Source: CAXBGS01 sp963975425
Lineage (GTDB): Bacteria > Planctomycetota > Planctomycetia > Pirellulales > Pirellulaceae
Assembly (NCBI GenBank): GCA_963975425.1
Contig: CAXBGS010000002.1
Span: forward strand, 248,001-312,000
Length of the DNA stretch: 64,000 bases
Reading direction: 5' to 3'
Part shown: positions 37,454 to 47,342 of the stretch, in pieces
Layout: each line of letters opens with the position of its first letter
Numbering within the stretch: position 1 is the first letter of the stretch
Position numbers and translations under genes: made by a program
The notes under the pieces: model-generated
Database searches by the model: none
What the model saw: only the letters and a program-made list of their open reading frames with translations
Told to the model about the DNA's origin: nothing

Positions 37454-39217
37454 ATGCAAATGCAAATCGGAACGACACGGACCGCACGACAGTTTTGTCA
37501 CGCTTTACTCATGATGCTTGGAGCACTATCGCTGGTGTTGACCGCCAACGGTGCCGATCGGCCCAATGTCATTTTGGTGATGACCGATGACCAGGGGTAC
37601 GGTGACCTTGCCTGTTTAGGCAACCCGTGGATCCGCTCGCCGAACCTTGACCGTCTGTATGCCGACAGTGTGCGACTGACCAATTTCCACGTGTCGCCGA
37701 TGTGCTCGCCAACGCGTGCAGCCTTGATGACCGGACGGCATTGTCGTCACGTGGGCGTGCGTCAAACCAACAATTGCACAAACCTGATCGCCCGCGACGT
37801 ACCGACCATTGCAAACGTGTTCGCCGATAGCGGCTACCGAACGGGCATGTACGGCAAGTGGCATCTGGGTGAGACGTACCCCTATCGTCCTCACGATCGT
37901 GGTTTCGACGATGCGGTTTACCACGGTAATGGGGCGATTGGCACAACCGGTGACGTGTGGGGAAACGACTATTTCGACGATACCTATCACCACAACGGAT
38001 TACCGAAGCAATACTCTGGTTATTGCACCGACGTTTTCTTTCAGGAAGCAGCGCGATTCATTCGTGAATCGCGCGAACAGGAAGCACCGTTTTTCTGTTA
38101 CTTAGCGCCCAATGTCGTCCACGGTCCCATGATCGTGGATAAAAAATATTTCAATCGCTACCGCGATGTCGAAGGTGTGTTCAGTGACCACGCAGCCAAA
38201 ATGTATGGCATGGTCGAAAATTTGGACGAGAACGTCGGGCGTTTGATCCAGTTGCTAAAATCCGAGTCGCTGGATCGCAACACGATCTTGATCTTCATGA
38301 CCGATAATGGGACAGCCGCTGGCGTGTCACTGGATGAGCAAGAATTTGTCCTAGACGGTTACAACGCAGGCATGCGTGGGAAGAAACTGTCAAGCTATGA
38401 AGGCGGTCACCGCGTACCGTTCTTTGTGCGCTGGCCCAATGGTCAACTGGGTGGTGGACGCGACGTCTCGCAGCTTGCCGCCCATCTTGATGTTCTGCCA
38501 ACATTGATAGACCTATGCGGTCTGCAATCCACCAGTGATCTTGATTTCGACGGTGTCAGCCTTAAACCGCTGCTGCAAGGAAACTCGGACAAGTGGTCAG
38601 AACGTACGATTGTCGAATCATTCAATCGCATTGCAATGACCCAGCGTTGGCGACTCGTCAACAATTCCGAACTGTACGATGTACTAGCCGATCCCGAGCA
38701 ACGAAACGACGTTTCAAGCGAGCACCCTGACGTTGTTTCGAAATTACAGTTAGCAATCTCAGAATCAGCTCGCGGTGACGATACGCGGCAACAACGGATT
38801 GTGCTGGGAAGCGACCAGGAACCTAAAGTGTCGCTCACCATCGAACAGTGGTTGGACGAAGACCGAGTGTACCGCACTCACCGAACGGCGCTCATTCTTA
38901 AAGGTGAAATGTTTGAAGGCACGATCCCCGCAGAAATCGCGCAGGCGGGACGTTATCGATTTACGCTGCGCCGCTGGCCCGAGCAACTCGGATCGCCCAT
39001 CCGATCGGCAATCAAGGGCGGGCGTGCGATGAAAATCGAACGTGCCGGAATCAAATTAGGGACGTATAGCGACGAGAAAACTGTCGCGGGACAAATGCGA
39101 TCGGTCTCATTCACTGCAAACTTGCCGGCAGGCGATGTTGACCTGCAAGCCTGGTTCATCACCGAAAATCAAGAGCGCGTCGGAGCTTATTTTGTTGATG
39201 TTCAGCGCTTGCCATGA
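37454..39217 (+). CDS. S1 family sulfatase (arylsulfatase A-like)
   Basis: 587 residues with a signal peptide (about 15-34, ending NGAD). Metal-site VMTDDQGYGD (42-51), formylglycine motif CSPTR with Cys84 (CSPTRAALMTGR), GKWHLG, the TDNG near 290 and KKLSSYEGGHRVP are all intact, so it should be active after maturation by a formylglycine-generating enzyme, not found in this window. A C-terminal beta-sandwich (about 455-587) extends beyond the usual S1 length and may bind glycans. It follows the PhoD-like gene by 143 bp. Confidence 0.93.
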   Translation: MQMQIGTTRTARQFCHALLMMLGALSLVLTANGADRPNVILVMTDDQGYGDLACLGNPWIRSPNLDRLYADSVRLTNFHVSPMCSPTRAALMTGRHCRHVGVRQTNNCTNLIARDVPTIANVFADSGYRTGMYGKWHLGETYPYRPHDRGFDDAVYHGNGAIGTTGDVWGNDYFDDTYHHNGLPKQYSGYCTDVFFQEAARFIRESREQEAPFFCYLAPNVVHGPMIVDKKYFNRYRDVEGVFSDHAAKMYGMVENLDENVGRLIQLLKSESLDRNTILIFMTDNGTAAGVSLDEQEFVLDGYNAGMRGKKLSSYEGGHRVPFFVRWPNGQLGGGRDVSQLAAHLDVLPTLIDLCGLQSTSDLDFDGVSLKPLLQGNSDKWSERTIVESFNRIAMTQRWRLVNNSELYDVLADPEQRNDVSSEHPDVVSKLQLAISESARGDDTRQQRIVLGSDQEPKVSLTIEQWLDEDRVYRTHRTALILKGEMFEGTIPAEIAQAGRYRFTLRRWPEQLGSPIRSAIKGGRAMKIERAGIKLGTYSDEKTVAGQMRSVSFTANLPAGDVDLQAWFITENQERVGAYFVDVQRLP

Positions 39218-39405
39218 AGACTGGTTCAATCCATGTTCGCAGAAGACTAACCATCATCTAAACGGATCGCGCGGCAAGACGACTCGCCTGTGTCGTGGTT
39301 CATGATTAATTGATTCGACCGCTGACGTCACCGCGCAAGCGAAGAAAAATCGCCTGCAATGGAAACGCAATTTGCGCAACTTCTTTTCGGAATCACAGCT
39401 TGACG

Positions 39406-40764
39406 ATGTCACTTTCTAACAATCTGTTGGTCCTCTTGTTTTTCATTAGCGCGACCGCTGCTTTCGCCCAGGAGCCTCCCTATGACGTGTTTCCGGACGC
39501 CGAACCGCCCTATTATCGCGTTCGGTTCGAAGCATCAGATCAACCGAACGGTTTGATTTTTCCCGTCAAATACACGATTTGGATTCCCACAGGCGTGAAG
39601 ACCGTTCGCGGCATCGTTGTTCACCAGCATGGATGCGGCGAAGGTTCATGCAGTTCAGGGCTGACCGGCGCATACGACCTTCACTGGCAGGCACTGGCAA
39701 AGAAACATGATTGCGCGTTGCTGGCCCCCTCGTACGAACAGCCTCAGGAAGCGGATTGCCAAATGTGGTGCGATCCGCGAAACGGTTCTGCCGCCGCGTT
39801 TGATCGTGCCCTAACGGACCTTGGCAAAATCTCTGGACATCCGGAACTTGCCAAAGTGCCTCTCGCGCTGTGGGGGCATAGCGGAGGTGGACATTGGTGC
39901 GGCGCAATGGTGATGACACAGCCTGAACGGATCGCCGCCGCTTGGCTTCGTTCCGGAGTTCCTTTGTTCGAAATCAACCCGGATCGAACAACGATCAAAC
40001 CGCATACGCTTCCCGATGCCGCGTTGCGAGTTCCGATGATGTGCAATCCGGGAACTAAGGAAGGCGTGACGGTCAAGGATGGCCGGTTTGCCAACGTATG
40101 GCCATCCAATCTTGCTTTCTTTGAAAAGGTTCGTGGGTCCGGCGGGTTACTAGGCGTTGCGATCGATCCGTTGACGGCGCACGAATGTGGTAACTCTCGC
40201 TATTTGGCGATTCCATGGTTCGACAAATGCCTCAACCTTCGATTGCCGAAAGAAATCGGCGAACCGCTGCGAGAGATTTCAACCACTGGGTCATGGCTAG
40301 CCGAACCGACAGGAACATCAGCGATACCCGCGACGCAATTTGATCGCGATCCACTGTCCATGATTTGGTTGCCGGACGAAAGCATCGCGCGAGCGTGGAT
40401 ACAGTTCCGCAAAGATACGAACGTCAAGGATTCCACACCTCCGCCCGCACCGACTTGGGTCAAACGCAGTGGAAATCGCTTGCAGTGGCGTGCCGATGCG
40501 GATCTAGAAAGCGGAATCGAAAAGTTCATTGTGATGCGCAACGGCGGCATCTTGAAAGAAGTCACTAGCAGCAAAGCGAATCGATTCGGTCGGCCACTGT
40601 TTCAAAACCTTCAGTACAGCGATACGCCGGTTCAACCGCTTGCGAAAATGGAATTCACAGACTCAACGGCAACGAACGACAACGACCACCGGTATGCGAT
40701 CATCACTGTCAATACGGTGGGGCTTCATTCAACCCCAACCGTCGCCGTCGCAAGCACCGAGTGA
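39406..40764 (+). CDS. Exported alpha/beta hydrolase with C-terminal fibronectin-like domain
   Basis: 452 residues from the ATG at 39406; the longer in-frame start at 39310 gives a basic, non-leader N-terminus. Signal peptide about 1-22 (ending AFAQ). The hydrolase core has an oxyanion-type loop VVHQHGCGEG, nucleophile Ser159 in WGHSGGGHW, and a likely His in DPLTAHECGN. The C-terminal 90 residues (PPPAPTWVKRSGNRLQWRAD...) read as a fibronectin-like beta-sandwich. Several cysteines near the active site (residues 77-122) may form disulfides. It could be an esterase acting on acetylated or ferulated polysaccharide; substrate not determined. Confidence 0.8.
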   Translation: MSLSNNLLVLLFFISATAAFAQEPPYDVFPDAEPPYYRVRFEASDQPNGLIFPVKYTIWIPTGVKTVRGIVVHQHGCGEGSCSSGLTGAYDLHWQALAKKHDCALLAPSYEQPQEADCQMWCDPRNGSAAAFDRALTDLGKISGHPELAKVPLALWGHSGGGHWCGAMVMTQPERIAAAWLRSGVPLFEINPDRTTIKPHTLPDAALRVPMMCNPGTKEGVTVKDGRFANVWPSNLAFFEKVRGSGGLLGVAIDPLTAHECGNSRYLAIPWFDKCLNLRLPKEIGEPLREISTTGSWLAEPTGTSAIPATQFDRDPLSMIWLPDESIARAWIQFRKDTNVKDSTPPPAPTWVKRSGNRLQWRADADLESGIEKFIVMRNGGILKEVTSSKANRFGRPLFQNLQYSDTPVQPLAKMEFTDSTATNDNDHRYAIITVNTVGLHSTPTVAVASTE

Positions 40765-40783
40765 TTTTGTTATAGCCGGTGGA

Positions 40784-41974
40784 CTATCCCGCAACGACTT
40801 GATCACTGATCACATTCGTGGCTGCCGCTTGAGGAACTGGGGGCGTCACTTTTTCACAGACTTCCGATACATGAATCGGTTGAGTGATCGAATCGGCACG
40901 CCGCAGCAGTCTTTCTAACAGCAGTTCGGAGATTTCCTGTCCACGAGTGACTAGCATTGCGCCGCGATCATCCTTGATGTCGTCTTCAAGAAGCATACCG
41001 ACGCGCAATTCGCTGAGCTTCAATTCCCGCGACTGCATCTGTTCTGCGAACAATTCGTCAAACATCGCAACGATCTCGCCCGAGTAACGTTTCGGGGCAC
41101 GCCGAAGCGTGTCAATCGCATCATTCACACTCATGTTTGTCATTGTCAGCCGATCGAACTCCAATGCAACGGCGAGGATCGCCGCATGCTGAATTTCCGT
41201 TTCATCTTCCATTCGCCGCGGAAGATCCTCGAACAGCTTGAATTGCGCAGCGATAACACGGCTGATTCTTTCCAGTCGTGGGATTTTTCCCAGCAGACGG
41301 GCACCGAAGTCTGGGTGCTTGTTAAACTCAATTTGGTCGATCGCTTTCAGTACGCCGCCATCGTGAAACGACTGAACGACGTCGTCGGGCAGCGATACGC
41401 AGCCGATCTGCGACAGCATCGCCGCGAGTCGCAATTCCCAGCTATTTCCGATTTTCGTATGCTCACAAACTCGGTCCACCAACCGTTTGACTCGTGAGGA
41501 TCGACCAAAGGCCAATGGCTGCACCACCGTCAACATGTCAACCAACAGGCTGACGCTGCCGCGAAGTGTCTGCTCAAGCAATTCTTTTTCAGCACCACGC
41601 AGTCGATTTTGTTCGAGACCTGCGTTTAACGCGCTTGCGAGTGTTTTGGCGGTGCAAGGCTTGCTTAAGAATCTAAAAATTTGTCCTTCGTTGACCGCTT
41701 TGATTGCGACCTCTTGTTGATCATCACCGGTTAACATGATCCGTGTCGTCAAGGGACAGCGTTGCTGAACGATATTCAACAGCTCCGCACCGTTCATGCC
41801 TGGCATGTGCATATCCGACACAACCACAGCATATTGGTTGCCGGCGTCAAACAAATCGATCGCTTGTTGACCGCTTTCGGCAATTTCAACGTCAAATTGC
41901 GATCCCAGTTCAAGCAGATATAGCTCGAGTACGGTTGATTCATCATCGACGATAAGAACTTTTTTCGATGTCAT
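40784..41974 (-). CDS. Response regulator with degenerate HD-GYP-like output domain
   Basis: 396 residues. A standard receiver (1-120) has acidic pair Asp10/Asp11, phospho-acceptor Asp54 in VVVSDMHMPGMNG and Lys105. Residues 135-330 follow the HD-GYP layout, but the metal-binding HD is replaced by SQ (AAMLSQIGCVSLPDDV, 185-199), and GYP is not evident; His220 is kept. It is probably catalytically inactive toward cyclic di-GMP and acts by binding. The tail (about 310-375) resembles the C-terminal strand-rich extension seen in RpfG-like regulators. It ends a three-gene operon, 56 bp after the upstream kinase, and is the likely output of that phosphorelay. Confidence 0.8.
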   Translation of the reverse strand: MTSKKVLIVDDESTVLELYLLELGSQFDVEIAESGQQAIDLFDAGNQYAVVVSDMHMPGMNGAELLNIVQQRCPLTTRIMLTGDDQQEVAIKAVNEGQIFRFLSKPCTAKTLASALNAGLEQNRLRGAEKELLEQTLRGSVSLLVDMLTVVQPLAFGRSSRVKRLVDRVCEHTKIGNSWELRLAAMLSQIGCVSLPDDVVQSFHDGGVLKAIDQIEFNKHPDFGARLLGKIPRLERISRVIAAQFKLFEDLPRRMEDETEIQHAAILAVALEFDRLTMTNMSVNDAIDTLRRAPKRYSGEIVAMFDELFAEQMQSRELKLSELRVGMLLEDDIKDDRGAMLVTRGQEISELLLERLLRRADSITQPIHVSEVCEKVTPPVPQAAATNVISDQVVAG

Positions 41975-42030
41975 TTCTTCTATTCGTTTTCAACGAAGTT
42001 GTTGGTGTCGTTTTTCGCGGTTTGGAAAGT

Positions 42031-44790
42031 CTAGACTTTGGCCAGCGGTAACTCGATGCGTTGTTGGAGTTCGATAATCGAATGAATGTAAGCGAGCGCC
42101 GCGGAGGATTCTTCCGTTTTCGCTGCCGTCTCTAGTTCGCGTGCGGGTACCGTAAAACAGTCAAATCCCATCGTGCCCCCAGCGCCTTTCAACCAGTGCG
42201 CCTGGTCGGCTAATTCTTCAAAATTTGCAGCATCAAGGGCGGACTGCATCGCATCCACTTGGTCATCCAGTTTGCGGACGAACTTTTCAACGATTGCTTT
42301 GTACTTTTCGTTGTGGATTGGCAGTGTGGTGTGAATCGGTGTGTTCATTTGTGGTTCGTTTCTTGTCGTATCCATTTCATTCGAATCATTGGACTCTTTC
42401 GCTTCGTCTTGGTCGGAGCAAACATTTCGCGTTAGCGAGCTTTCCTGGTGCGCCAACACTGCGTCGTGGACGGTGACCAACAGACGTTCGATTTCGATCG
42501 GTTTGGTCAGGTAACCCGTGCATCCAGCCGCTAAGCATTTCTGTTCGTCTCCGCTCATTGCATGAGCGGTTAATGCAATGACGGGCCGCCGCCACCCCAT
42601 CTCTCGAAGTCGTCCCGTCGCGGTATAACCATCCATCACCGGCATCTGCATGTCCATCAAGATCAGATCGAACTCGTCTTGATGCCGGACAATCATGTCC
42701 ACACCTTGCTGGCCGTTCTCGGCGCAGGTCACCGTCGCTCCAGCGTCCTTCAGCACTAAACCGATCAGGTCGCGGTTTGCCTCACCGTCTTCACAAAGCA
42801 GCAATTTCACATGGCTTAGGTCTATCGTTGCGGAATCTAGTGCCGGCTCCGACGACTGCAATGATTCGGTAATCGGACCGCGAAGCATCTTGACACCATC
42901 AAGTGACCCCGTCGCGACGCTTGCATGAAAGCTTGAACCGACGCCGATTTCGCTTTTCATCGTGATATCCCCACCAAGACCCTGTGCGATATGGCGACAG
43001 ATGGACAACCCCAGTCCGGTCCCACCAAAACGCCGCGTGATCGAATTATCGGCTTGGTCGAATGTCTCGAAAATTTTCGAATGCAGATGATCAGGGATTC
43101 CGATCCCAGAATCCTTCACCTCGATGCTCAGCACGGGATCATCACCGCTTTGATCAAGAGACGCGATCAGCCGAACACCTCCCTCGCCCGTAAACTTGAT
43201 CGCGTTGCCAACGATGTTCATCAGCATTTGCCGAAGACGTTGCGCATCGGTCTGGATGGTTTCGGGGATATCACCTAACCACTCGCTTTCCAGTGACAAT
43301 CTTTTCTCGTATGCGGATACTCGCAGCGTTGACAGCACGTCACCAACGATCTTTCTCGGCGAACATGTTTCGATTTGAAAATCCATTTTGCCTGCTTCAA
43401 TCTTTGACAAGTCAAGAATGTCATTGAATAAGCTCAGCAGATGTTTCCCACTGGTATTGATTGACCGTAAGTGTGAACGCCACATTTCCGGTTCAGAACC
43501 ACGGCGCAACAGGATTTCCGAATACCCCAAGATACTGTTCAACGGCGTGCGAACCTCGTGGCTCATATTCGTCAGAAACTCGCTCTTAAACGCATTGGCT
43601 CGTTCGGCTTGCTCTTTCGCCGCCTTGAGCGCTAGCTCGTCTTGCTTTCGTTCGGTGATGTCCGTCTGTGTTCCGATAAAGTGACGCAAGTTTCCTTCGT
43701 CATCCCAGCAGGGTTCGATTTCCAAGAGAACCCAGTACGGCTCGCCAGCTTTGGAATAGTTAATCATTTCAACTTCCGCATGCTCACGTCGCGCGAGTTG
43801 GTCTTTCAACTTTGCGATGGATTCAGGATCCGTTTTTTTGCCTTGCAAAAACGATCCAGGCTTTCTGCCTTGCACCTCATCCAAGGTGTAACCGGTCTTT
43901 GTCGTAAATGAGTCATTGATGTACTGAACGAAGCCACAGGGATCCGTGATAATCACCGGATGTCGTGTACGGCTTGCAATCAGGCTTAGCTTTTCGACTT
44001 CCGCCACGCGTGCGCGAAGTTCCCATTCGGTCTGTTCACGGCGTGAAACCTCCCTGGTCAAATCCTCATTGTGCGCTCGGACTTTCTCCGACTCGGCGTG
44101 CAGCACAGCAAGTTCGATCGCTTTTTGAAACTGCTCTTTTAATGTTCGAGCCGCGGGTTCAAAAACGAGGACCACAATCATCCAGAGAGCCATCAGCGTG
44201 AACGCCGTCAAAGCCCATTCCACTCGCTTCAGGTGTGCGAGACGGGCAGTCGCTTCGGATTCCAACAGGTCGACGGTTTGGTTCATTAACGGAAGAAAGA
44301 ATGCTTCCTGTGTAAGAATTTCCTGCAACTCGGATTCGATTCCTTCTCCGGCAGACGACTTGGACAACATCTTTCCGCCTTCACGCAATAGTTTCGCGAA
44401 GTGCGGCTGCATCTCTTCAAGAATCATTCCCACCGATTCACTGGGTTGAACCAATGGGATCGATTCATCATCGCCGCCAAACAGATGGTAGTGGGCATCC
44501 TGCCATGCCTTTAGCGTATTTTGTAATTCATTCGCGTGGACAGTGCGCTGACGTGAAGATTCTGATTGGCTCAAAGCGAGTGCCGACTTTGCCAGTCGCT
44601 GGCTAAACATACGTTGCCGACCGGCGATATTGATTATCGCGGAGTCGTGGGACTGAGAGGAGATCACAGACTGCACGTATGCTTCGCCAGCGATCGTCAA
44701 AATTGCAACGATCGAGAATGCGATGGCATACGACTTTCGCAAACGACATCCAGGATCCGACGACGGCTCCGGCTGCATAGGAGTGGTCAT
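42031..44790 (-). CDS. Hybrid histidine kinase: PilJ-type sensor, PAS, HisKA, HATPase, receiver, Hpt
   Basis: 919 residues. Two membrane helices (about 20-42 and 193-213) flank a periplasmic region that begins IINIAGRQRMFSQRLAKSA, the type IV pili methyl-accepting/PilJ-like or nitrate-sensor-like signature. A PAS/PAC domain follows (about 265-385, ending GTQTDITERK), then HisKA with His411 in SHEVRTPLN, an ATPase with DSGIGI and GGTGLGLS, a receiver with Asp713 in MDMQMPVMDG, and a C-terminal Hpt with His865 in AHWLKGAGG. It can pass phosphate His-Asp-His on one chain and hand it to a separate regulator. Its start overlaps the preceding stop by 4 bp (ATGA). Confidence 0.93.
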   Translation of the reverse strand: MTTPMQPEPSSDPGCRLRKSYAIAFSIVAILTIAGEAYVQSVISSQSHDSAIINIAGRQRMFSQRLAKSALALSQSESSRQRTVHANELQNTLKAWQDAHYHLFGGDDESIPLVQPSESVGMILEEMQPHFAKLLREGGKMLSKSSAGEGIESELQEILTQEAFFLPLMNQTVDLLESEATARLAHLKRVEWALTAFTLMALWMIVVLVFEPAARTLKEQFQKAIELAVLHAESEKVRAHNEDLTREVSRREQTEWELRARVAEVEKLSLIASRTRHPVIITDPCGFVQYINDSFTTKTGYTLDEVQGRKPGSFLQGKKTDPESIAKLKDQLARREHAEVEMINYSKAGEPYWVLLEIEPCWDDEGNLRHFIGTQTDITERKQDELALKAAKEQAERANAFKSEFLTNMSHEVRTPLNSILGYSEILLRRGSEPEMWRSHLRSINTSGKHLLSLFNDILDLSKIEAGKMDFQIETCSPRKIVGDVLSTLRVSAYEKRLSLESEWLGDIPETIQTDAQRLRQMLMNIVGNAIKFTGEGGVRLIASLDQSGDDPVLSIEVKDSGIGIPDHLHSKIFETFDQADNSITRRFGGTGLGLSICRHIAQGLGGDITMKSEIGVGSSFHASVATGSLDGVKMLRGPITESLQSSEPALDSATIDLSHVKLLLCEDGEANRDLIGLVLKDAGATVTCAENGQQGVDMIVRHQDEFDLILMDMQMPVMDGYTATGRLREMGWRRPVIALTAHAMSGDEQKCLAAGCTGYLTKPIEIERLLVTVHDAVLAHQESSLTRNVCSDQDEAKESNDSNEMDTTRNEPQMNTPIHTTLPIHNEKYKAIVEKFVRKLDDQVDAMQSALDAANFEELADQAHWLKGAGGTMGFDCFTVPARELETAAKTEESSAALAYIHSIIELQQRIELPLAKV

Positions 44791-47342
44791 TTGATCTCCA
44801 GTACTTCAGGTGCAAGTCGAGGCGATTCATCGCATTGATTCAGCGCGTTGGAGACGACTTCCAATAGCTGGTCGATTTTGATTGGTTTTGTCAGGTAGCC
44901 CGAGCATCCTGCATCGCGGCACTTCTCTTCATCACCTCGCATGGCATGGGCTGTCAACGCAATGATCGGCTTGACCCAACCGGCACGACGAAGCTGTCGG
45001 GCGGCAGAATAGCCGTCTAAGACGGGCATCTGCATATCCATCAGAATCACATCGAACTCTTCTTCAGCTTGTTCGACGCAGTCCAATCCTTCTTGTCCGT
45101 TTTCGGCGAACGTAACAATGGCACCGGCCTCCGAAAGAAGCAGGCCAAACAAATCGCGGTTCGTTTCGCCATCCTCACATAACAACACTCGCGTGCCAGG
45201 AAGAGCGGAACCATGAACTTTGTCGATGGCATCACTGCCCGCATCAGGCTCTTCATTCGCCGCGTCAATCGATGGCATGGCTTCGTGTGACCATGCGGGA
45301 ATGTTCACTGTAAACTCGCTGCCAACTTTTAGCTCACTGGTGACTGACAATTCGCCCCCAAGCCCTTCGGCAATATGCCGCGAAATGGCGAGACCAAGAC
45401 CGGTGCCGCCGAATTGGCGCGTAATCGAGTTGTCGGCCTGGTCAAAAGGCGAAAAGATTTTTTCGATGTTTTCGGGGCGAATTCCAATCCCTGTATCTCG
45501 GACTTTGATTTCCAACCGAGAGTCCGTGATATCGGGAATCCATTCCGCGCTGATGGAAACGCCTCCCGACTCAGTGAACTTGATCGCATTTCCGATCAAA
45601 TTCGTGAGCAATTGTCTCAGTCTTCCCGCGTCGGTTATGACGCGACTGGGCATCTCGCCCGCCCATCGAATCTTTAGATCGAGTTGCTTTTCCGCGGCGA
45701 ACGCACTGAGGACCGATTTCACTTCTTCGATGATCTGGCGCGGCGAACAAGGATGATACTGGAACTCCATCTTGCCAGCCTCGATCTTTGAAAGGTCCAA
45801 AATGTCGTTGATTAACCCGAGCAAATGTTGGCCACTGTTGTGAATCGTTTCCAGATGTGACTGGGCATCTTGCGGTGACGCGTTATTACGGCGCAAGACT
45901 TCGGTGAATCCAAGGATCCCATTAAGTGGTGTGCGGATTTCGTGGCTCATATTCGCCAAGAATTCGCTCTTGGCGCGGCTGCCCGCTTCGGCCTGTTGCT
46001 TGGCCGCGTGCAATTCCCGTTCGATTCGCTTTTGTTCGGTGATGTCGACAATGAAGCACAGCCATTCTTTTGATTCATCCGGCAGCAATGTCATGCCAAG
46101 CAGAACCGGCGTGCGCGTACCATCGGGCCCGACAAACTCTTTCTCAAACGGCTTCACAATTCCGTTTCTCAAAAGCTCCTCAATCGACTCGCTATCGGGT
46201 TCAGTCCATTCACTCGGCGTCAGTTTCCGCCAGTCGACTTCCCCGCGATCGAGTTGCGCGCGGTCGGATCGCATGATCCGAAGTGCTTCGTCGTTTGCCT
46301 GAACGACTTTGCCGTCGTATTTACACGTAACGATTCCTACGATGTCGGCTTTTTGCAGAGCGGCGAACATCATGTCGGCGCGAAGCAACGATTGTTCAAC
46401 CAGTCGGTTTTCCGTGACGTCTTCCGTCAGTCCAACGAGACCGGTGACGTTTCCATCGGTGTCCTTCATTGGCATTTTTGTGGTCCTCAGAATTCTCGGA
46501 CCGTCCGGGAACGTCACTATTTCTTCATAGGGGACTGGATCGCTCTCAAGTCTCATCACCCGGCGATCGTCTTCCTTGTATCGATCGATATCCTCTTGAG
46601 AGAATCCAAAGTCTTTGTCGTCTACCTGTGCAATTAATTCGGTGCTTTCCAAGCCCAATAGCTCTGCGCACGCTTCGTTTCCGCCCATTAAGTTGCAATC
46701 CGTATCTTTCCAAAAGATTGCGTAAGGGGTAACCGAGATGATGTTGTGAAGCAAAGAATCGCGCTCGTTGATTTCTTGACGAAGCTTAACGATCTCAGCC
46801 CGTGTCGATGTTCTTTGCATCAGATACACAATGGAGCCCAGAGCTACCCATGAAACGATCGCAGCGATCACCTTGATGAACACTGCATAATGCTCGGCCG
46901 GCGACCATCCAAAGTCCGCTTCGATCGCATGCGCGAAGCCGCTCGCCAAGATCAACGCGGTGAGCAATCCAACGACGCGAGGACAGACAAGGTCTCGGAA
47001 TCGCAACGAGAAGCAAAGCAACGCGCAAGGAAATGCGAGATAGATACCGAGATTTACGGCTGCGACAACATCGGATAAATGACTCAAAGCAACCGACGTA
47101 TTCCCGCTGGACCGCGACGACGAATGGTCCGTCGAATCGAATAAGCTTGATGAATATACGGCCGCTCTAGCCTCGCCAAGAGCGATTGACTGGAATTGAT
47201 CGATTGAGACGTCAGATGCGTTGTGATCGATAACGGCGGAGGATCCAGCAGCGTAGCCATGCGTACTGCCGAGAAATATCAATCCGCAAAAGAACGATGC
47301 GAGTATGAGCGAAGCGCAGCTCGGCCCGCGACGAAGGCGCAT
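44787..47342 (-). CDS. Hybrid histidine kinase with ethylene-receptor-like membrane domain
   Basis: 851 residues from the ATG at 47342 (RRMRLRRGPSC...); a GTG at 47393 is an alternative. After a signal-like helix (about 8-31) and a Ser-rich stretch, residues 85-178 form three membrane helices laid out as in the ETR1 sensor: LSDVVAAVNLGIYLAFPC, then RVVGLLTALILASGFAHAI, then VIAAIVSWVALGSIVYLM. The Tyr-Pro spacing (Tyr101, Pro105) and His138 match; the copper-ligand Cys is Ser134. Two PAS domains follow (about 190-310 and 325-445), then HisKA with His467, ATPase (DTGIGI, GGTGLGLAIS) and a receiver with Asp769 (MDMQMPVLDG). It starts the operon; its receiver lacks a fused Hpt, which the next gene supplies. 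Confidence 0.88.
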   Translation of the reverse strand: MRLRRGPSCASLILASFFCGLIFLGSTHGYAAGSSAVIDHNASDVSIDQFQSIALGEARAAVYSSSLFDSTDHSSSRSSGNTSVALSHLSDVVAAVNLGIYLAFPCALLCFSLRFRDLVCPRVVGLLTALILASGFAHAIEADFGWSPAEHYAVFIKVIAAIVSWVALGSIVYLMQRTSTRAEIVKLRQEINERDSLLHNIISVTPYAIFWKDTDCNLMGGNEACAELLGLESTELIAQVDDKDFGFSQEDIDRYKEDDRRVMRLESDPVPYEEIVTFPDGPRILRTTKMPMKDTDGNVTGLVGLTEDVTENRLVEQSLLRADMMFAALQKADIVGIVTCKYDGKVVQANDEALRIMRSDRAQLDRGEVDWRKLTPSEWTEPDSESIEELLRNGIVKPFEKEFVGPDGTRTPVLLGMTLLPDESKEWLCFIVDITEQKRIERELHAAKQQAEAGSRAKSEFLANMSHEIRTPLNGILGFTEVLRRNNASPQDAQSHLETIHNSGQHLLGLINDILDLSKIEAGKMEFQYHPCSPRQIIEEVKSVLSAFAAEKQLDLKIRWAGEMPSRVITDAGRLRQLLTNLIGNAIKFTESGGVSISAEWIPDITDSRLEIKVRDTGIGIRPENIEKIFSPFDQADNSITRQFGGTGLGLAISRHIAEGLGGELSVTSELKVGSEFTVNIPAWSHEAMPSIDAANEEPDAGSDAIDKVHGSALPGTRVLLCEDGETNRDLFGLLLSEAGAIVTFAENGQEGLDCVEQAEEEFDVILMDMQMPVLDGYSAARQLRRAGWVKPIIALTAHAMRGDEEKCRDAGCSGYLTKPIKIDQLLEVVSNALNQCDESPRLAPEVLEIK

